Assembly: GCF_006228125.1 (NCBI RefSeq)
Contig: NZ_VDFY01000208.1
Coordinates: forward strand, 37,111 to 101,110
Source: Micromonospora orduensis
GTDB lineage: Bacteria > Actinomycetota > Actinomycetes > Mycobacteriales > Micromonosporaceae
DNA length: 64,000 bases
Direction of reading: 5' to 3'
Below, in pieces: positions 1 through 8,676 of the stretch. Every line of letters begins with the position of its first letter. The stretch's first letter is position 1. Below the pieces are notes generated by a model. That model saw only the letters and a list, made by a program, of their open reading frames with translations. It had not been told where the DNA came from and did not search any database. The translations under genes and the position numbers were made by a program.

Positions 1-52
1 ATGCCCGCCCCGGTGAACACGGCGGCCGGCGCGACGTGGGGCCGGGCCACCG

Positions 53-796
53 TCACGACCCGTCGGCGTCGAGCGTCGAGCGCCAGATCTCCTCGAACTG
101 GTCGAGCCAGTACGTGTACCACTGGCCGTCGTCGCGGGTGAGGTGGATGTGCATGCGGGAGCGGATCGCGTCGTTGCGGAAGCCGTGGAACTCGACGTTC
201 GCGTACCCGCCGGCGGCGTGCGGATTCACCGCGACCAGGCTGAACCCGGGATTGAATCCGATCTCACCCCAGGCGAAGGTGCCCTGCACCGTCCACTGCC
301 GCATCGACGCCAGCCGCGCCCTGGTCTCGCGCAGCGAGTCGGCGGCCCGCTGCACCGGGAAGTCGAGCAGCGCGTCGAGCTGCTCCGATATCGGGTCACC
401 CGCATCGAACTCCTGCAACACCACGACCCGGACCGTGCCGTCGGGCCGCGCCAGCGGGCCCCGGCGCAGCACGTCACAACGCTCCTCGGTGAGGAAGTTC
501 GAACCGACCGGCGCGAAGATCCACACATCGCGGGCCGTGCGGAGGTCCTCGGTGATCGGGTTCCGGTCGTAGTCGCCGCGGTCCAGGAACCGGTCCTCCC
601 GGTGGTTGGCGAACGCCAGCCGCAGCAGCAGGAACCCCAACCCGGCGAAGAGCAGCGACCACCGGACGCTGTCCGGCAGATCCGCGCCGACCAGCAGCAA
701 CGCCGCGAAGACGAACGCGACGACAGTGGTGGCGTACAGGTCGATGAACCGGCGGTGCCGCAGGTCCGTGAGGATGTGCCTGATTCGCCGCCGCAC
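53..796 (-). CDS. Predicted two-helix membrane protein of unknown function
   Basis: I do not recognise the family. The 247-residue product has a short basic N-terminus, two hydrophobic helices at about residues 17-37 and 45-62, and a hydrophilic domain of about 185 residues containing several Trp/Tyr near the end (WYTYWLDQFEEIW). The helices suggest a membrane anchor with the C-terminal domain probably in the cytoplasm. The open frame continues upstream across the neighbouring gene, but codon use and hydrophobicity only look real from the GTG at 794-796, which follows a GGCGGA directly; that start is a judgement. The gene is divergent from the fusion gene at 854, with 57 bp between them. Confidence 0.7.
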   Translation of the reverse strand: MRRRIRHILTDLRHRRFIDLYATTVVAFVFAALLLVGADLPDSVRWSLLFAGLGFLLLRLAFANHREDRFLDRGDYDRNPITEDLRTARDVWIFAPVGSNFLTEERCDVLRRGPLARPDGTVRVVVLQEFDAGDPISEQLDALLDFPVQRAADSLRETRARLASMRQWTVQGTFAWGEIGFNPGFSLVAVNPHAAGGYANVEFHGFRNDAIRSRMHIHLTRDDGQWYTYWLDQFEEIWRSTLDADGS

Positions 797-853
797 TCCG
801 CCATGATGCCGGGCACGAGGTCCCGGGGTGCTCCCCCGTTCAGGTGACGCGCG

Positions 854-2443
854 GTGCCGTCTCGCTATGCTCGTGCGTCCCACATCGGCTCCGCACCACA
901 TGGGGTGGTCACGATCGGCCTGCCGCCACGGTTCGTGCTCTTCCCGGGCCGCCACCATCTGCTGACCCGTTTCCAGGCGGACTACCTCGGTCGGCTCGCC
1001 CGCTCCGACGGCACCACGATCGTCTGGGCGGTGACCTCCGCCAACCACGACAACACCAGGCGCAACCCGGTGCCGTACCACCGCCGGGAGGCCGCGATCG
1101 AGCGGTTCAGCGTGCTGACCGGGCTGCGTTCGCTCGTCGTCCCGGTCTTCGACACCGCGCCCACGGACGCCTTCGCCGAGGTGACCCTCAAGACCATCGC
1201 CGTCGCCACGGGCCTCGACCTCACCCCCGCCGACACCGTCGTGGCCTGCTCCACGCCCGCCGTCGCGAAGCTCTACGAGCGGATCGGTTTCCCGATCGCG
1301 CAGGTCGAGGCCGACGCCGAGCTCGACGTCGTCCCCGAGCGCCCCTGGGACGTGCTGCTCCGCCTGGCCGGGGGTGACCCGACCTGGCGCACGCTGGCCC
1401 ACCCGGCGACGACCGACGTCTTCGAGCGTTACCGCCTGGTCGAGCAGGTCCGATCGGTGGTCAACGACCCGCTTGTCGGTGACGAGGGCGGGCTCACCGC
1501 CACCCGGGACTACCGGACGTACGTGGACGCCTTCACCGAGGCCGCCGAGCGCAAGTGGACCGCCGTACGTCGGCACGTGCAGCCCGGGCGCATCGTCGAC
1601 ATCGGCTGCGGCGCCGGTTCCGTGCTGGAGCTGGCCGACCGGGAGGCCGCGCTGCACGAGAGCGACCTGATCGGTGTCGAGGTCGCCCGGCACCTCTACC
1701 AGGAGTGCGTGCACAAGAAGGCGCAGGGCGTCTTCCGCAATGCCAACGTGTACTTCTACCAGCGCAACGTCCTCGGCGGCGCGATCTTCGCCGACCGTTC
1801 CGTGGACACCACGCTCACCTTCGCCCTGACCCACGAGATCTGGTCGTACGGGCGTCAGCGTGAGTCGCTGTTGCAGTTCGCCCGCCGCATCCACGACCAC
1901 ACCGTGCCCGGCGGAGTCTGGATCAACAGCGACGTGTGCGGACCGGCCGAGCGGCGACGCCCGGTGCTCCTGCGCCTGGCCACCGAGGACGGCGCCAACC
2001 CCCCGGCCCCGCGTCACGACCTCGCCGAACTCTCCGAAGGCGAGGTCAGGCGGTACGTCGGTGGGTTGTCGACACGGGCGCGGCTGGCCCAGTTCGCTGT
2101 CGACTTCGCGTTCCCCTTCGAGTACGAGGTTGTCGACGAGGGCAGCGTCCGGCTCGAACTCGGCTCGGCGATGGACTACCTGACCCGCAAGGACTACGTC
2201 GACAACTGGCTGTCCGAGACGCGGGAGCAGTTCTGCGGCCTCAGCTTCGACGAGTGGCTGGACCTGCTGGCGGAGGCCGGATTCGAGGTCGACCCGGCGT
2301 CCGCGCCGCTGCGGAACGACTGGGTGATCGACAACCGGATCGCCCCGGTGGCGACACTTACCGACACCGACGGTCGGCCGCTGGACTGGCCGGACACGCA
2401 CCTGCTGGGGATCGCCCGGCGGCCTCTCACCGAGGAGCCCTGA
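854..2443 (+). CDS. Nucleotidyltransferase-like / class I SAM methyltransferase fusion protein
   Basis: The 529-residue product appears to have two domains. Residues 25-150 resemble the NMN/pantetheine adenylyltransferase fold: a beta strand leading into FPGRHH, a WAVTSANHDNTRRNP stretch and a following RREAAIERF helix, as in the nucleotide-binding part of NadR/NadM-type enzymes. The canonical HxGH is not intact. Residues 240-380 carry a class I methyltransferase core with motif I VDIGCGAG at 248-255. The last 150 residues are unassigned. The product, probably cytoplasmic, may modify a small molecule or nucleotide conjugate, but the substrate is unknown. The GTG at 854 follows CAGGTGA at 6 nt; a GTG at 905 is an alternative. 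The 3' end overlaps the convergent monooxygenase gene by 17 bp. Confidence 0.75.
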   Translation: MPSRYARASHIGSAPHGVVTIGLPPRFVLFPGRHHLLTRFQADYLGRLARSDGTTIVWAVTSANHDNTRRNPVPYHRREAAIERFSVLTGLRSLVVPVFDTAPTDAFAEVTLKTIAVATGLDLTPADTVVACSTPAVAKLYERIGFPIAQVEADAELDVVPERPWDVLLRLAGGDPTWRTLAHPATTDVFERYRLVEQVRSVVNDPLVGDEGGLTATRDYRTYVDAFTEAAERKWTAVRRHVQPGRIVDIGCGAGSVLELADREAALHESDLIGVEVARHLYQECVHKKAQGVFRNANVYFYQRNVLGGAIFADRSVDTTLTFALTHEIWSYGRQRESLLQFARRIHDHTVPGGVWINSDVCGPAERRRPVLLRLATEDGANPPAPRHDLAELSEGEVRRYVGGLSTRARLAQFAVDFAFPFEYEVVDEGSVRLELGSAMDYLTRKDYVDNWLSETREQFCGLSFDEWLDLLAEAGFEVDPASAPLRNDWVIDNRIAPVATLTDTDGRPLDWPDTHLLGIARRPLTEEP

Positions 2444-3869
2444 CGGTGGCCGGCGCTGCCGGGCGCGGCCGGAGCAGACCGAGTCGCAGCGCCCGCAGCA
2501 GGGTGCCGGGGCGGCTCAGGGTCGCCGGATGCTCCAGCATGGTGGTGACCCGACCCAGCCGGTCGTTCAGCACCGGATCGGTCAGTGACGTACGGAACAG
2601 CAGGTCACCGAACCACTTGGTGACCCGGTAACCCGGCGGGTACGGCCCGTCGACGTGCGGCAGCTCGATGTCGGCCGACGTGGAGATCTGCCAGGCGGCG
2701 TCGACGATCACCCGTACCTGCTCGAAGTACGCCCGCGCCGGCTGCTCGTGCGGTCTCGGGCCGGACCGCAGGTACGCGGACAGGCAGGAGGCGTGCAGCG
2801 TCGCGGAGGTCATGCCCTGGCCGTACACCGGGTTGAACGACGCGACGGCGTCGCCGGCCGCGACCAGCCCGGCGGGCAGCCGGTCGAGCTTGTCGAAGTC
2901 CCGTCGTCGGCTGTCGGCCTGGTGGTACGTGACCACGTCGCCGAGCATCTCCCCCCGCTCGGCGATGTCGCCGAACATCTGCGGATAGTGCTCGCGGCAG
3001 CGGGTGACGAAGTCGGCGACGTCGCGGCTGGGCCGGTCCTCGTCGTAACCGGCCACCAACATGATCCAACGGTCCCCCTCGACCGAGTTGATGCCGCCGA
3101 TGCGCGCGGTACGGCCCTTGCCGGCCATGGTGTGGTAGACCGCCACCCAGGCGTCGCTGACCGTCTCGTCGCGTCTGAACAGCGCCGTCGCGTAGTTCAG
3201 TTTGATCGGCATCCGCCGCATCGGCGGCCGGGGCCAGCCATTGTCGGCAAGCCAGTCGCTCAGCCGGCTGGACCGCCCCATCGCGTCGACCACCAAGTCG
3301 GCTGACTCGACGACCGGCTCGGCGCCGCCCTCGGGCACGTACCGGGCGCCGGTGACACGTCCGTCGGCGAAGACCAGGCCGTCGGCACGCCCGTACACCA
3401 TCGTGATGTTGTCGACGGCGAGGGTCCGCCGGCGTACCAGCGCCTCCAGGAACGGCCGCGTGGTGATCAGCGCCGGACCGGCGCCGGACGGCGCCGGGGG
3501 CAGGCCCAGCTCGCCGTTCACGAAGATCTTCGCCCGGGCGCCGCCGTCGCTCGGCGGCTGCGGCGCGCCGAGCGCGAGGGCCTCCTCGGCGAAGCCGGGA
3601 AACCAGCGCTCCAACTGCACCTGGCCGGCGGGCAGCAGGGCGTGCACCTGGCTGCCCTGGGGAACGCCGGGGCGCGGGCCGCCACCGACGTCGGACGGGT
3701 CACGCTCGACGATCAGCACCTCCTCGGCGTGGTCGCTCAACACCCGCGCGGCCATCAGGCCGGCGATGCTGCCGCCGAGCACCACCGCACGCCGCATCAC
3801 CACGCTTGTCTGCGCCGGTCGTTCGGCGGTCGTCAACTGCGAGAAGACCCGGGACGGGGAGAGCGGCAT
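2427..3869 (-). CDS. FAD-dependent monooxygenase (PHBH-like aromatic hydroxylase family)
   Basis: Group A flavoprotein hydroxylases use FAD and NAD(P)H to insert oxygen, usually into aromatic or polyketide-like substrates. The 480-residue product shows a Rossmann dinucleotide-binding motif GGSIAG at 32-37 followed by an acidic strand end (VLIVERD), the DG-type VVDAMGRSS at about 193-201, and the second FAD motif GDAVASFNPVYGQGM at 339-353. These match the family, and the length is typical. The ATG at 3867-3869 has a CAGGAG ribosome site; an internal ATG at residue 25 is possible. The substrate cannot be deduced because no biosynthetic cluster is recognisable nearby. Confidence 0.88.
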   Translation of the reverse strand: MPLSPSRVFSQLTTAERPAQTSVVMRRAVVLGGSIAGLMAARVLSDHAEEVLIVERDPSDVGGGPRPGVPQGSQVHALLPAGQVQLERWFPGFAEEALALGAPQPPSDGGARAKIFVNGELGLPPAPSGAGPALITTRPFLEALVRRRTLAVDNITMVYGRADGLVFADGRVTGARYVPEGGAEPVVESADLVVDAMGRSSRLSDWLADNGWPRPPMRRMPIKLNYATALFRRDETVSDAWVAVYHTMAGKGRTARIGGINSVEGDRWIMLVAGYDEDRPSRDVADFVTRCREHYPQMFGDIAERGEMLGDVVTYHQADSRRRDFDKLDRLPAGLVAAGDAVASFNPVYGQGMTSATLHASCLSAYLRSGPRPHEQPARAYFEQVRVIVDAAWQISTSADIELPHVDGPYPPGYRVTKWFGDLLFRTSLTDPVLNDRLGRVTTMLEHPATLSRPGTLLRALRLGLLRPRPAAPATVRAPR

Positions 3870-4019
3870 GCGGTCACTCCTGCGGGGATCGACAACCGTG
3901 ACCACCCGACCGTAGCGCCTCTCGCGGCGGCTCGGGCAGGGCTCGACAGTGGACGGCGCGGGGGTACGATCCCGGTCTGTTGTAGGTCCGTTCGTCGAAC
4001 CCCTCGATAGGAGCCTGGC

Positions 4020-4817
4020 ATGGCCGGCCCGGATGCCGAACTCGCCGCGAAGCTTCAGCCCGACGTGCCGCACGCGGCGCGGATCTGGAACTACTGGATG
4101 GGCGGCAAGGACAACTTCCAGTCCGACCGGGCGGCCGGCGACGCCGTGGCCGAGGTCTACCCGGAGATCGTCCTCATGGCGCAGCAGTCCCGCGTGTTTC
4201 TCGTGCGGGCCGTGCGCTACCTGGCCGCCGAGGCCGGCATCCGGCAGTTCCTGGACATCGGCACCGGCCTGCCCACCATGCAGAACACGCACGCGGTCGC
4301 CCAGGGGATCACGCCCGACGCGCGGATCGTCTACGTCGACAACGACCCGATGGTCCTCGTGCACGCCCGGGCGCTGCTGTCCAGCGCGACGTCCGAGGGT
4401 GTCACCACCTACGTGCCCGCCGACTACCACGACCCGGAGAAGATCCTCGCCGAGGCGGCGCAGACTCTCGACTTCGACCAGCCGATCGCCGTGATGTACA
4501 TGGGCGTGATGGGCTACGAGCCGGATCTGGACGTGGTGCGCTCGATCGTCGGGCGGACGATGGACGCGATGCCGTCGGGCAGTCACCTGGTGCTGTGGGA
4601 CGGCACCAACACCAGTCCGGCGGTGGTCTCCGGCGCCGAACGGCTGGCGCAGAGCGGTGGTGTGCCGTACGTCCTGCGCAGCCCGCAGGACCTCGCGAGC
4701 TGCTTCTCGGGGTTGACGATGGTCGAGCCCGGTCTGGTGCCGATCCCGCTGTGGCGCCCCGACGAGGCCGACGCGGAGGGGATCGACGCGTACGGCGCGG
4801 TGGCCCGCAAGCCCTGA
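4020..4817 (+). CDS. DUF574-family S-adenosylmethionine-dependent methyltransferase
   Basis: This is a member of the actinomycete-specific SAM methyltransferase family PF04672 (DUF574), 265 residues, the usual length. The family signature RIWNYWMGGKDNF is at 21-33, the SAM-binding FLDIGTGLPT at 77-86, and the acidic-loop strand VYVDNDPMVL at about 107-116. Family members are very numerous in Streptomyces and Micromonospora, and their substrates are largely unknown. A clear AGGAG precedes the ATG. It is monocistronic, divergent from the monooxygenase and convergent with the next gene. A paralogue lies at 60940-61758. Confidence 0.9.
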   Translation: MAGPDAELAAKLQPDVPHAARIWNYWMGGKDNFQSDRAAGDAVAEVYPEIVLMAQQSRVFLVRAVRYLAAEAGIRQFLDIGTGLPTMQNTHAVAQGITPDARIVYVDNDPMVLVHARALLSSATSEGVTTYVPADYHDPEKILAEAAQTLDFDQPIAVMYMGVMGYEPDLDVVRSIVGRTMDAMPSGSHLVLWDGTNTSPAVVSGAERLAQSGGVPYVLRSPQDLASCFSGLTMVEPGLVPIPLWRPDEADAEGIDAYGAVARKP

Positions 4818-4878
4818 CCGGTGTGCCGCCGACCCGCTCGCGCCACGACGGCGGGAGCGGGGCGGCGTCGTTCACCCG

Positions 4879-5610
4879 TCAGCAGGTCAACGTGAGCCCG
4901 TCGGGCACCGCGCTTGTCGACACGAGCAGCCCGAACGTCGTGGCGGCGCCGGGTGCCAGCATCCCGTTGTACGGGGCGTTGCGCACGGTGACGTCGGCGC
5001 CGGCCGTCTCGGCCACACCGCCCCAGACCGTCTGGACGCGCTCGTCCCCGGACCAGCGCCAGGAGACCCGCCACGCGTCGATCGGCTCCGTTCCGGTGTT
5101 GCGGACGGTGGCCGTGGCGACGAAGCCGTTCCCCCAGCGGGCGTCGATGGTGGCCGTCGCCCGGCAGGACGACTGGGCGAGGGTGCGGGCCGGCCCACCG
5201 ATGACGTACGGGTCGCGGCGGCCCTCGACGTCGCTGAACCGGTACCAGTACTCCGTGTCCGGCGTCAGCCGGTCGACGGTCACGGTCCCGTTCCGCTCCG
5301 GCCCGGACACCGCCTCCGCCACCGGGTTCAGCCACTTCATGGCGTCGTCCCGGCTGGTGTAGAGGTGGACGGTCATCGGGGTGTCGTAGCCGCAGGGCGG
5401 CCGGAAGAAGATCGAGTACGAGATGGTCAGGCTCGTGGCGGTCACCCCGGTCAGGTTGGCGGTGATCGGCAGTGCCGGCGGGCAGGCGATCGTCGGCGTC
5501 GGCGTCGGCGTGACCGACGGGGTGGGCGTGGGCGTCGCCTCGGTGGCGCTGCTCGTCGGTGTCCAGGCGGCCAGCGCCAGGGTGGTGACAGCGAGGAACA
5601 TGCGGAGCAT
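4879..5610 (-). CDS. Secreted protein with fibronectin-like domain and C-terminal CBM2
   Basis: The 243-residue product has a signal peptide at about 1-22, a Thr-Pro linker at 26-40, a fibronectin type III-like domain at about 43-143 (ends LTPDTEYWYRFSD) and a C-terminal carbohydrate-binding module of family 2 at about 148-243. The CBM2 has the expected bracketing cysteines C149 and C243, WGNGF, a WRVSWRW strand and APYNGMLAPG. There is no catalytic domain, so it probably binds cellulose or chitin outside the cell as an accessory protein. GGAGG precedes the ATG at 5610. It is monocistronic and divergent from the next secreted protein. Confidence 0.85.
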   Translation of the reverse strand: MLRMFLAVTTLALAAWTPTSSATEATPTPTPSVTPTPTPTIACPPALPITANLTGVTATSLTISYSIFFRPPCGYDTPMTVHLYTSRDDAMKWLNPVAEAVSGPERNGTVTVDRLTPDTEYWYRFSDVEGRRDPYVIGGPARTLAQSSCRATATIDARWGNGFVATATVRNTGTEPIDAWRVSWRWSGDERVQTVWGGVAETAGADVTVRNAPYNGMLAPGAATTFGLLVSTSAVPDGLTLTC

Positions 5611-5928
5611 CGGTACCTCCGGTGGTTACCGGGCACCGGGTGACCGAGCTGGCTGCCGGTGCCGCACGCGGGTGTCCGGCCACCGACGAGGACTGCCCGG
5701 CACGGGTGGCGTGGCCACCTCGTACGTCCCGTGGGCCGGAGAGGACGCGGTGCGCGCTGGCTCCCGAGCACGACCGAACCACAGCATGGCAGTCGACATT
5801 CATCGATACAAGGGCGGCACGACCCCGTCGGGGACCGTCCGCCTTCTCTTCGCCGGACGGACACGCGGCGGGCGTCCGGGCCGATAATGATTCGTCTCGA
5901 TCAATCGGTTCGGACACGGGAGAACACC
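5611..5928. promoter_or_regulatory. Divergent intergenic region between two secreted-protein genes (318 bp)
   Basis: No credible gene is present. On the minus strand TTGTAT, 17 bp and CATGCT form a weak promoter-like pair around 5781-5809 for the CBM2 gene. On the plus strand an AT-rich GATAATGAT at about 5884-5892 could be a -10 region for the gene at 5929, but no good -35 accompanies it. No strong inverted repeat was seen. Confidence 0.3.
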
Positions 5929-7002
5929 ATGCTCGATCACCGCAGCACCCTCCGGCGATCCCGGGTGGCGAGGGCACTGACCGCGGCGGGTGCCGCGGCC
6001 GTGTTGGTGGCCGCCCCGCTCGCGGCGCCGACGCCCGCCGTGGCGGCGGTCAGCCGGGCGGACCTCGCCCTGCGTTGGGCGCCCATCCACCACCAGGACG
6101 TCGACGCCACCGGTACGCACGCGCTGGGCGGCCGGTCCGACTACATCACCCGGGTCGACTTCGACGGCAACCTGGACGGTCGCGACAACTGGGACCGGGC
6201 CGGGCAGAGCGGCACCTCGCTGGCCGCACACGCCTACTACTCCGTCGTCGAGACGAGCAGCCACTGGTACATCACGTACCTGTTCTTCCACCCCCGGGAC
6301 TGGACCGACCACCCGTTCTTCGAGACCGAGCACGAGAACGACGGCGAGGGCGTCCTGTTCGCGATCGAGCGCGACGGCTCCACGTACGGGGTCCTGCGCG
6401 CGGCGGTCACCGTCGCGCACAGCGACTTCTTCTCGTACACGCCGGCCGGCAGCACGTGGACCAGCGGTCGGGAGAGTGTCGACGGCACCCTGCAGTTCCA
6501 GGCGTCGCCGCACGACACGTTCCCGCATCCGGTGACCGCGCAGGAGGCGCAGGGCCACGGCCTGAAGGCCTACCCGCAGTACGCCATCAACGGTGACGGC
6601 GTCGTCTACTACCCGTCGACGGTCGCCGAGACGCCGAGCGACGGCAACGACCGGGACGTGCGGTACCAGCTGATCGACATCTTCGCCACCGGCGGCCTGT
6701 GGGCGCAGCGCGCCAACGCGAGCCTCTTCGCCGGGCTCGGCACGTTCGCCGGTGACACCTCCGGCGACTGCGGCGTCGGCACCTGGAGCTGCTCGACCAA
6801 CTCGGCGAACGCGCCGTGGGGTTGGGACGACGGCAACGACGTGCCGGCCCGGGGCGAGCTGGCAAGCGACCCGGCGAAGCTCTCCGCCGAGTACTTCACG
6901 GTCCCGGCCGGCCTGGCACGCACCTACAGCCACAACCCGTACGCCACCGCCGCGGCGGCGCTCGCCGAGGCGGCGAGGACGGCACCTCCGGTCGTCGACT
7001 GA
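5929..7002 (+). CDS. Secreted protein of unknown function with HHQD and EHENDGE motifs
   Basis: The 357-residue product has a long signal peptide ending near residue 40 (PTPAVAA). The mature part contains WAPIHHQD (50-57), WYITYLFFHPRDW (113-125) and EHENDGE (134-140). A buried Trp/Tyr strand followed by an acidic H-x-N/D-x-E motif recalls the NPP1/necrosis-inducing and VPS62-like folds, but I cannot assign it firmly. Acidic residues and His at these points could bind metal. An upstream in-frame ATG at 5887 exists; the ATG at 5929 is preferred because GGGAGA lies 5 nt before it and the signal peptide then begins properly. A strong hairpin follows the stop. Confidence 0.72.
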   Translation: MLDHRSTLRRSRVARALTAAGAAAVLVAAPLAAPTPAVAAVSRADLALRWAPIHHQDVDATGTHALGGRSDYITRVDFDGNLDGRDNWDRAGQSGTSLAAHAYYSVVETSSHWYITYLFFHPRDWTDHPFFETEHENDGEGVLFAIERDGSTYGVLRAAVTVAHSDFFSYTPAGSTWTSGRESVDGTLQFQASPHDTFPHPVTAQEAQGHGLKAYPQYAINGDGVVYYPSTVAETPSDGNDRDVRYQLIDIFATGGLWAQRANASLFAGLGTFAGDTSGDCGVGTWSCSTNSANAPWGWDDGNDVPARGELASDPAKLSAEYFTVPAGLARTYSHNPYATAAAALAEAARTAPPVVD

Positions 7003-7016
7003 TCCACTCCCCGGGT

Positions 7017-7045
7017 GCGCGGCCGACCCCTCGGGTCGGCCGCGC
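7017..7045 (+). terminator. Perfect 13-bp stem-loop terminator
   Basis: The 13-bp arm GCGCGGCCGACCC (7017-7029) pairs exactly with 7033-7045 across a 3-nt loop, 15 nt after the stop of the secreted-protein gene. There is no T-tract, as is common in high-GC actinomycetes. Confidence 0.75.
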
Positions 7046-7154
7046 GCCGGTGCGGCCCGCGCGCCGGATCTTGTCGGGGGTCGCGGTTAGCGTGTGGGCA
7101 CTGTCGCCGCGCCGGCCACGTCGGGCCGGTAGCTGACCCCCCTCGGAGGCCCCC

Positions 7155-8573
7155 ATGTCCCAGGAGACGACCTACCTCGAACTGTCCGAAGTGGACGGTG
7201 CCCACAAGTTCTACGAGGTCGTCGTCGACGACGCCACGCTGACCGTGCGCTACGGCCGGATCGGCGACCAGGGGCAGGTCAAGGCGAACGCCTACCCGGA
7301 CAACGCCCGCGCCCGCGCGGCCGCGGCGAAGAAGATCGGAGAGAAGGTCCGCAAGGGGTACGCCCCGGCGGTCCCCGGCGTCCGGCAGAAACGCAGCGTC
7401 TCGCGGCGGCAGATCGTCAGCACCCGTTCCACGGCGCACACCGCGCCCGTGCTCTGGCGGTACGACTCCGGTGCGCCCGCCTTCGGCATCTTCGTCGACG
7501 ACGAGCACTGCATGGTCGGCAACGAGCACGGGGTGATCACCACCCTCGGGCACGACGCCCAGGTGCGCGGCCAGGTCCGCCTGCCCGACGGGGTGAAGTG
7601 CATAGTCGCCGACGACTCCTGGGTCTACGCCGGCTGCGACGACGGCAACGTCTACGACCTCTCCGGCAAGGTGCCCCGGGTCGCCTACGCGATCGCCCCC
7701 GAGATCGACATCTACTGGCTCGACATCCACGACGGCGTCCTCGGCGTCTCGGACGCCGACGGCGGGATCGCCGCCATCGACCACGAGGACGAGTTCCTCT
7801 GGCGTCGTCCCGGGCGGGGCCGCTCGGCCTGGATGGTTCGCTGCGACGCCGACGCGCTCTACCACGGCCACTCCCAGGGCGTGACCGGCTTCGACTGGCG
7901 CACCGGCCGCGAGCTGTGGCACACCAGGACCGGTTCGGTGCTGTTCGGTTGGCAGGAGCGCGGCAGCGTGTTCGCCGGGACGGGCACCCGTGAGGTGGTA
8001 CGCCTGGCCAAGGACGGTCGCGTTGAGCGCAGCTACCGGTGCGACGCCCCGGTCTTCTCCTGCGCGACGGCCCAGGGCGGGGAGTACGTCTTCGCCGGCG
8101 ACAGCCAGTCCTCGATCTACTGCTTCGACGCGGCCGGTAACCGCCTGTGGAAGCTCGGCACCGGCTGCGGCTCGGCGTACTCGATGCAGTATCACGACGG
8201 TCGGCTCTACGTGGTGACCACCGGCGGTCACCTGGCCTGCGTCGACGCCAGTGAGCCGGCGATCCGGGCGGCCCAGGTCGGCGACGTGCCGCAGGTGCGC
8301 GACATCAAGGCGCCCCGCGAGGCGCCGCGCACCGTGCAGCCGACGATCGTCGAGGTGACCGGCGACTCCGGCGCCGGCGTCGTGGTGCAGTGCCTGGACG
8401 ATCGGGGGCGACTGCGGGTGCAGGTGGTGTCCGACGGGTACCGGCGCGACTGGTCGGTGCAGTTCCCCAAGGGCATCCGGGAGCCGGGCGCCCGCTACCT
8501 GGTGACCGAGGTCCGCGAGTCCGGCCGGGGTGGGTTCTACCGGGCGTACGGCGACATCCGTCGGTTGCGCTGA
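7155..8573 (+). CDS. WGR-domain protein with PQQ-type beta-propeller
   Basis: The first about 75 residues of this 472-residue protein form a WGR domain, with the hallmark TLTVRYGRIGDQGQ and alternating strands; WGR domains occur in PARPs and MolR-type proteins and are thought to bind nucleic acid. Residues 95-470 form a beta-propeller of PQQ/WD-like blades (repeats such as GNVYDLSGK, SIYCFDAAGNRLWKLG, RLYVVTTGGHLACVD). No enzyme motif or signal peptide is visible, so it is probably a cytoplasmic scaffold or sensor. GGAGG precedes the ATG. It is followed after about 100 bp by a DUF3800-like gene in the same direction. Confidence 0.82.
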   Translation: MSQETTYLELSEVDGAHKFYEVVVDDATLTVRYGRIGDQGQVKANAYPDNARARAAAAKKIGEKVRKGYAPAVPGVRQKRSVSRRQIVSTRSTAHTAPVLWRYDSGAPAFGIFVDDEHCMVGNEHGVITTLGHDAQVRGQVRLPDGVKCIVADDSWVYAGCDDGNVYDLSGKVPRVAYAIAPEIDIYWLDIHDGVLGVSDADGGIAAIDHEDEFLWRRPGRGRSAWMVRCDADALYHGHSQGVTGFDWRTGRELWHTRTGSVLFGWQERGSVFAGTGTREVVRLAKDGRVERSYRCDAPVFSCATAQGGEYVFAGDSQSSIYCFDAAGNRLWKLGTGCGSAYSMQYHDGRLYVVTTGGHLACVDASEPAIRAAQVGDVPQVRDIKAPREAPRTVQPTIVEVTGDSGAGVVVQCLDDRGRLRVQVVSDGYRRDWSVQFPKGIREPGARYLVTEVRESGRGGFYRAYGDIRRLR

Positions 8574-8676
8574 TCCCTGGCCGGCCCGGTCGGTCGCCCC
8601 GCGCCCCGCCGTACACAATCGGGTTGTCCGGTGTCGGTACGCGGGCGACCATGGTCGGCATGGCGGGAGCTCGGGT

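Noticed and set aside
1..52. Possible start of a gene at the left edge (ATG at position 1)
   Set aside because: Only 52 bases before the next gene's stop, no ribosome site visible and no family recognisable.
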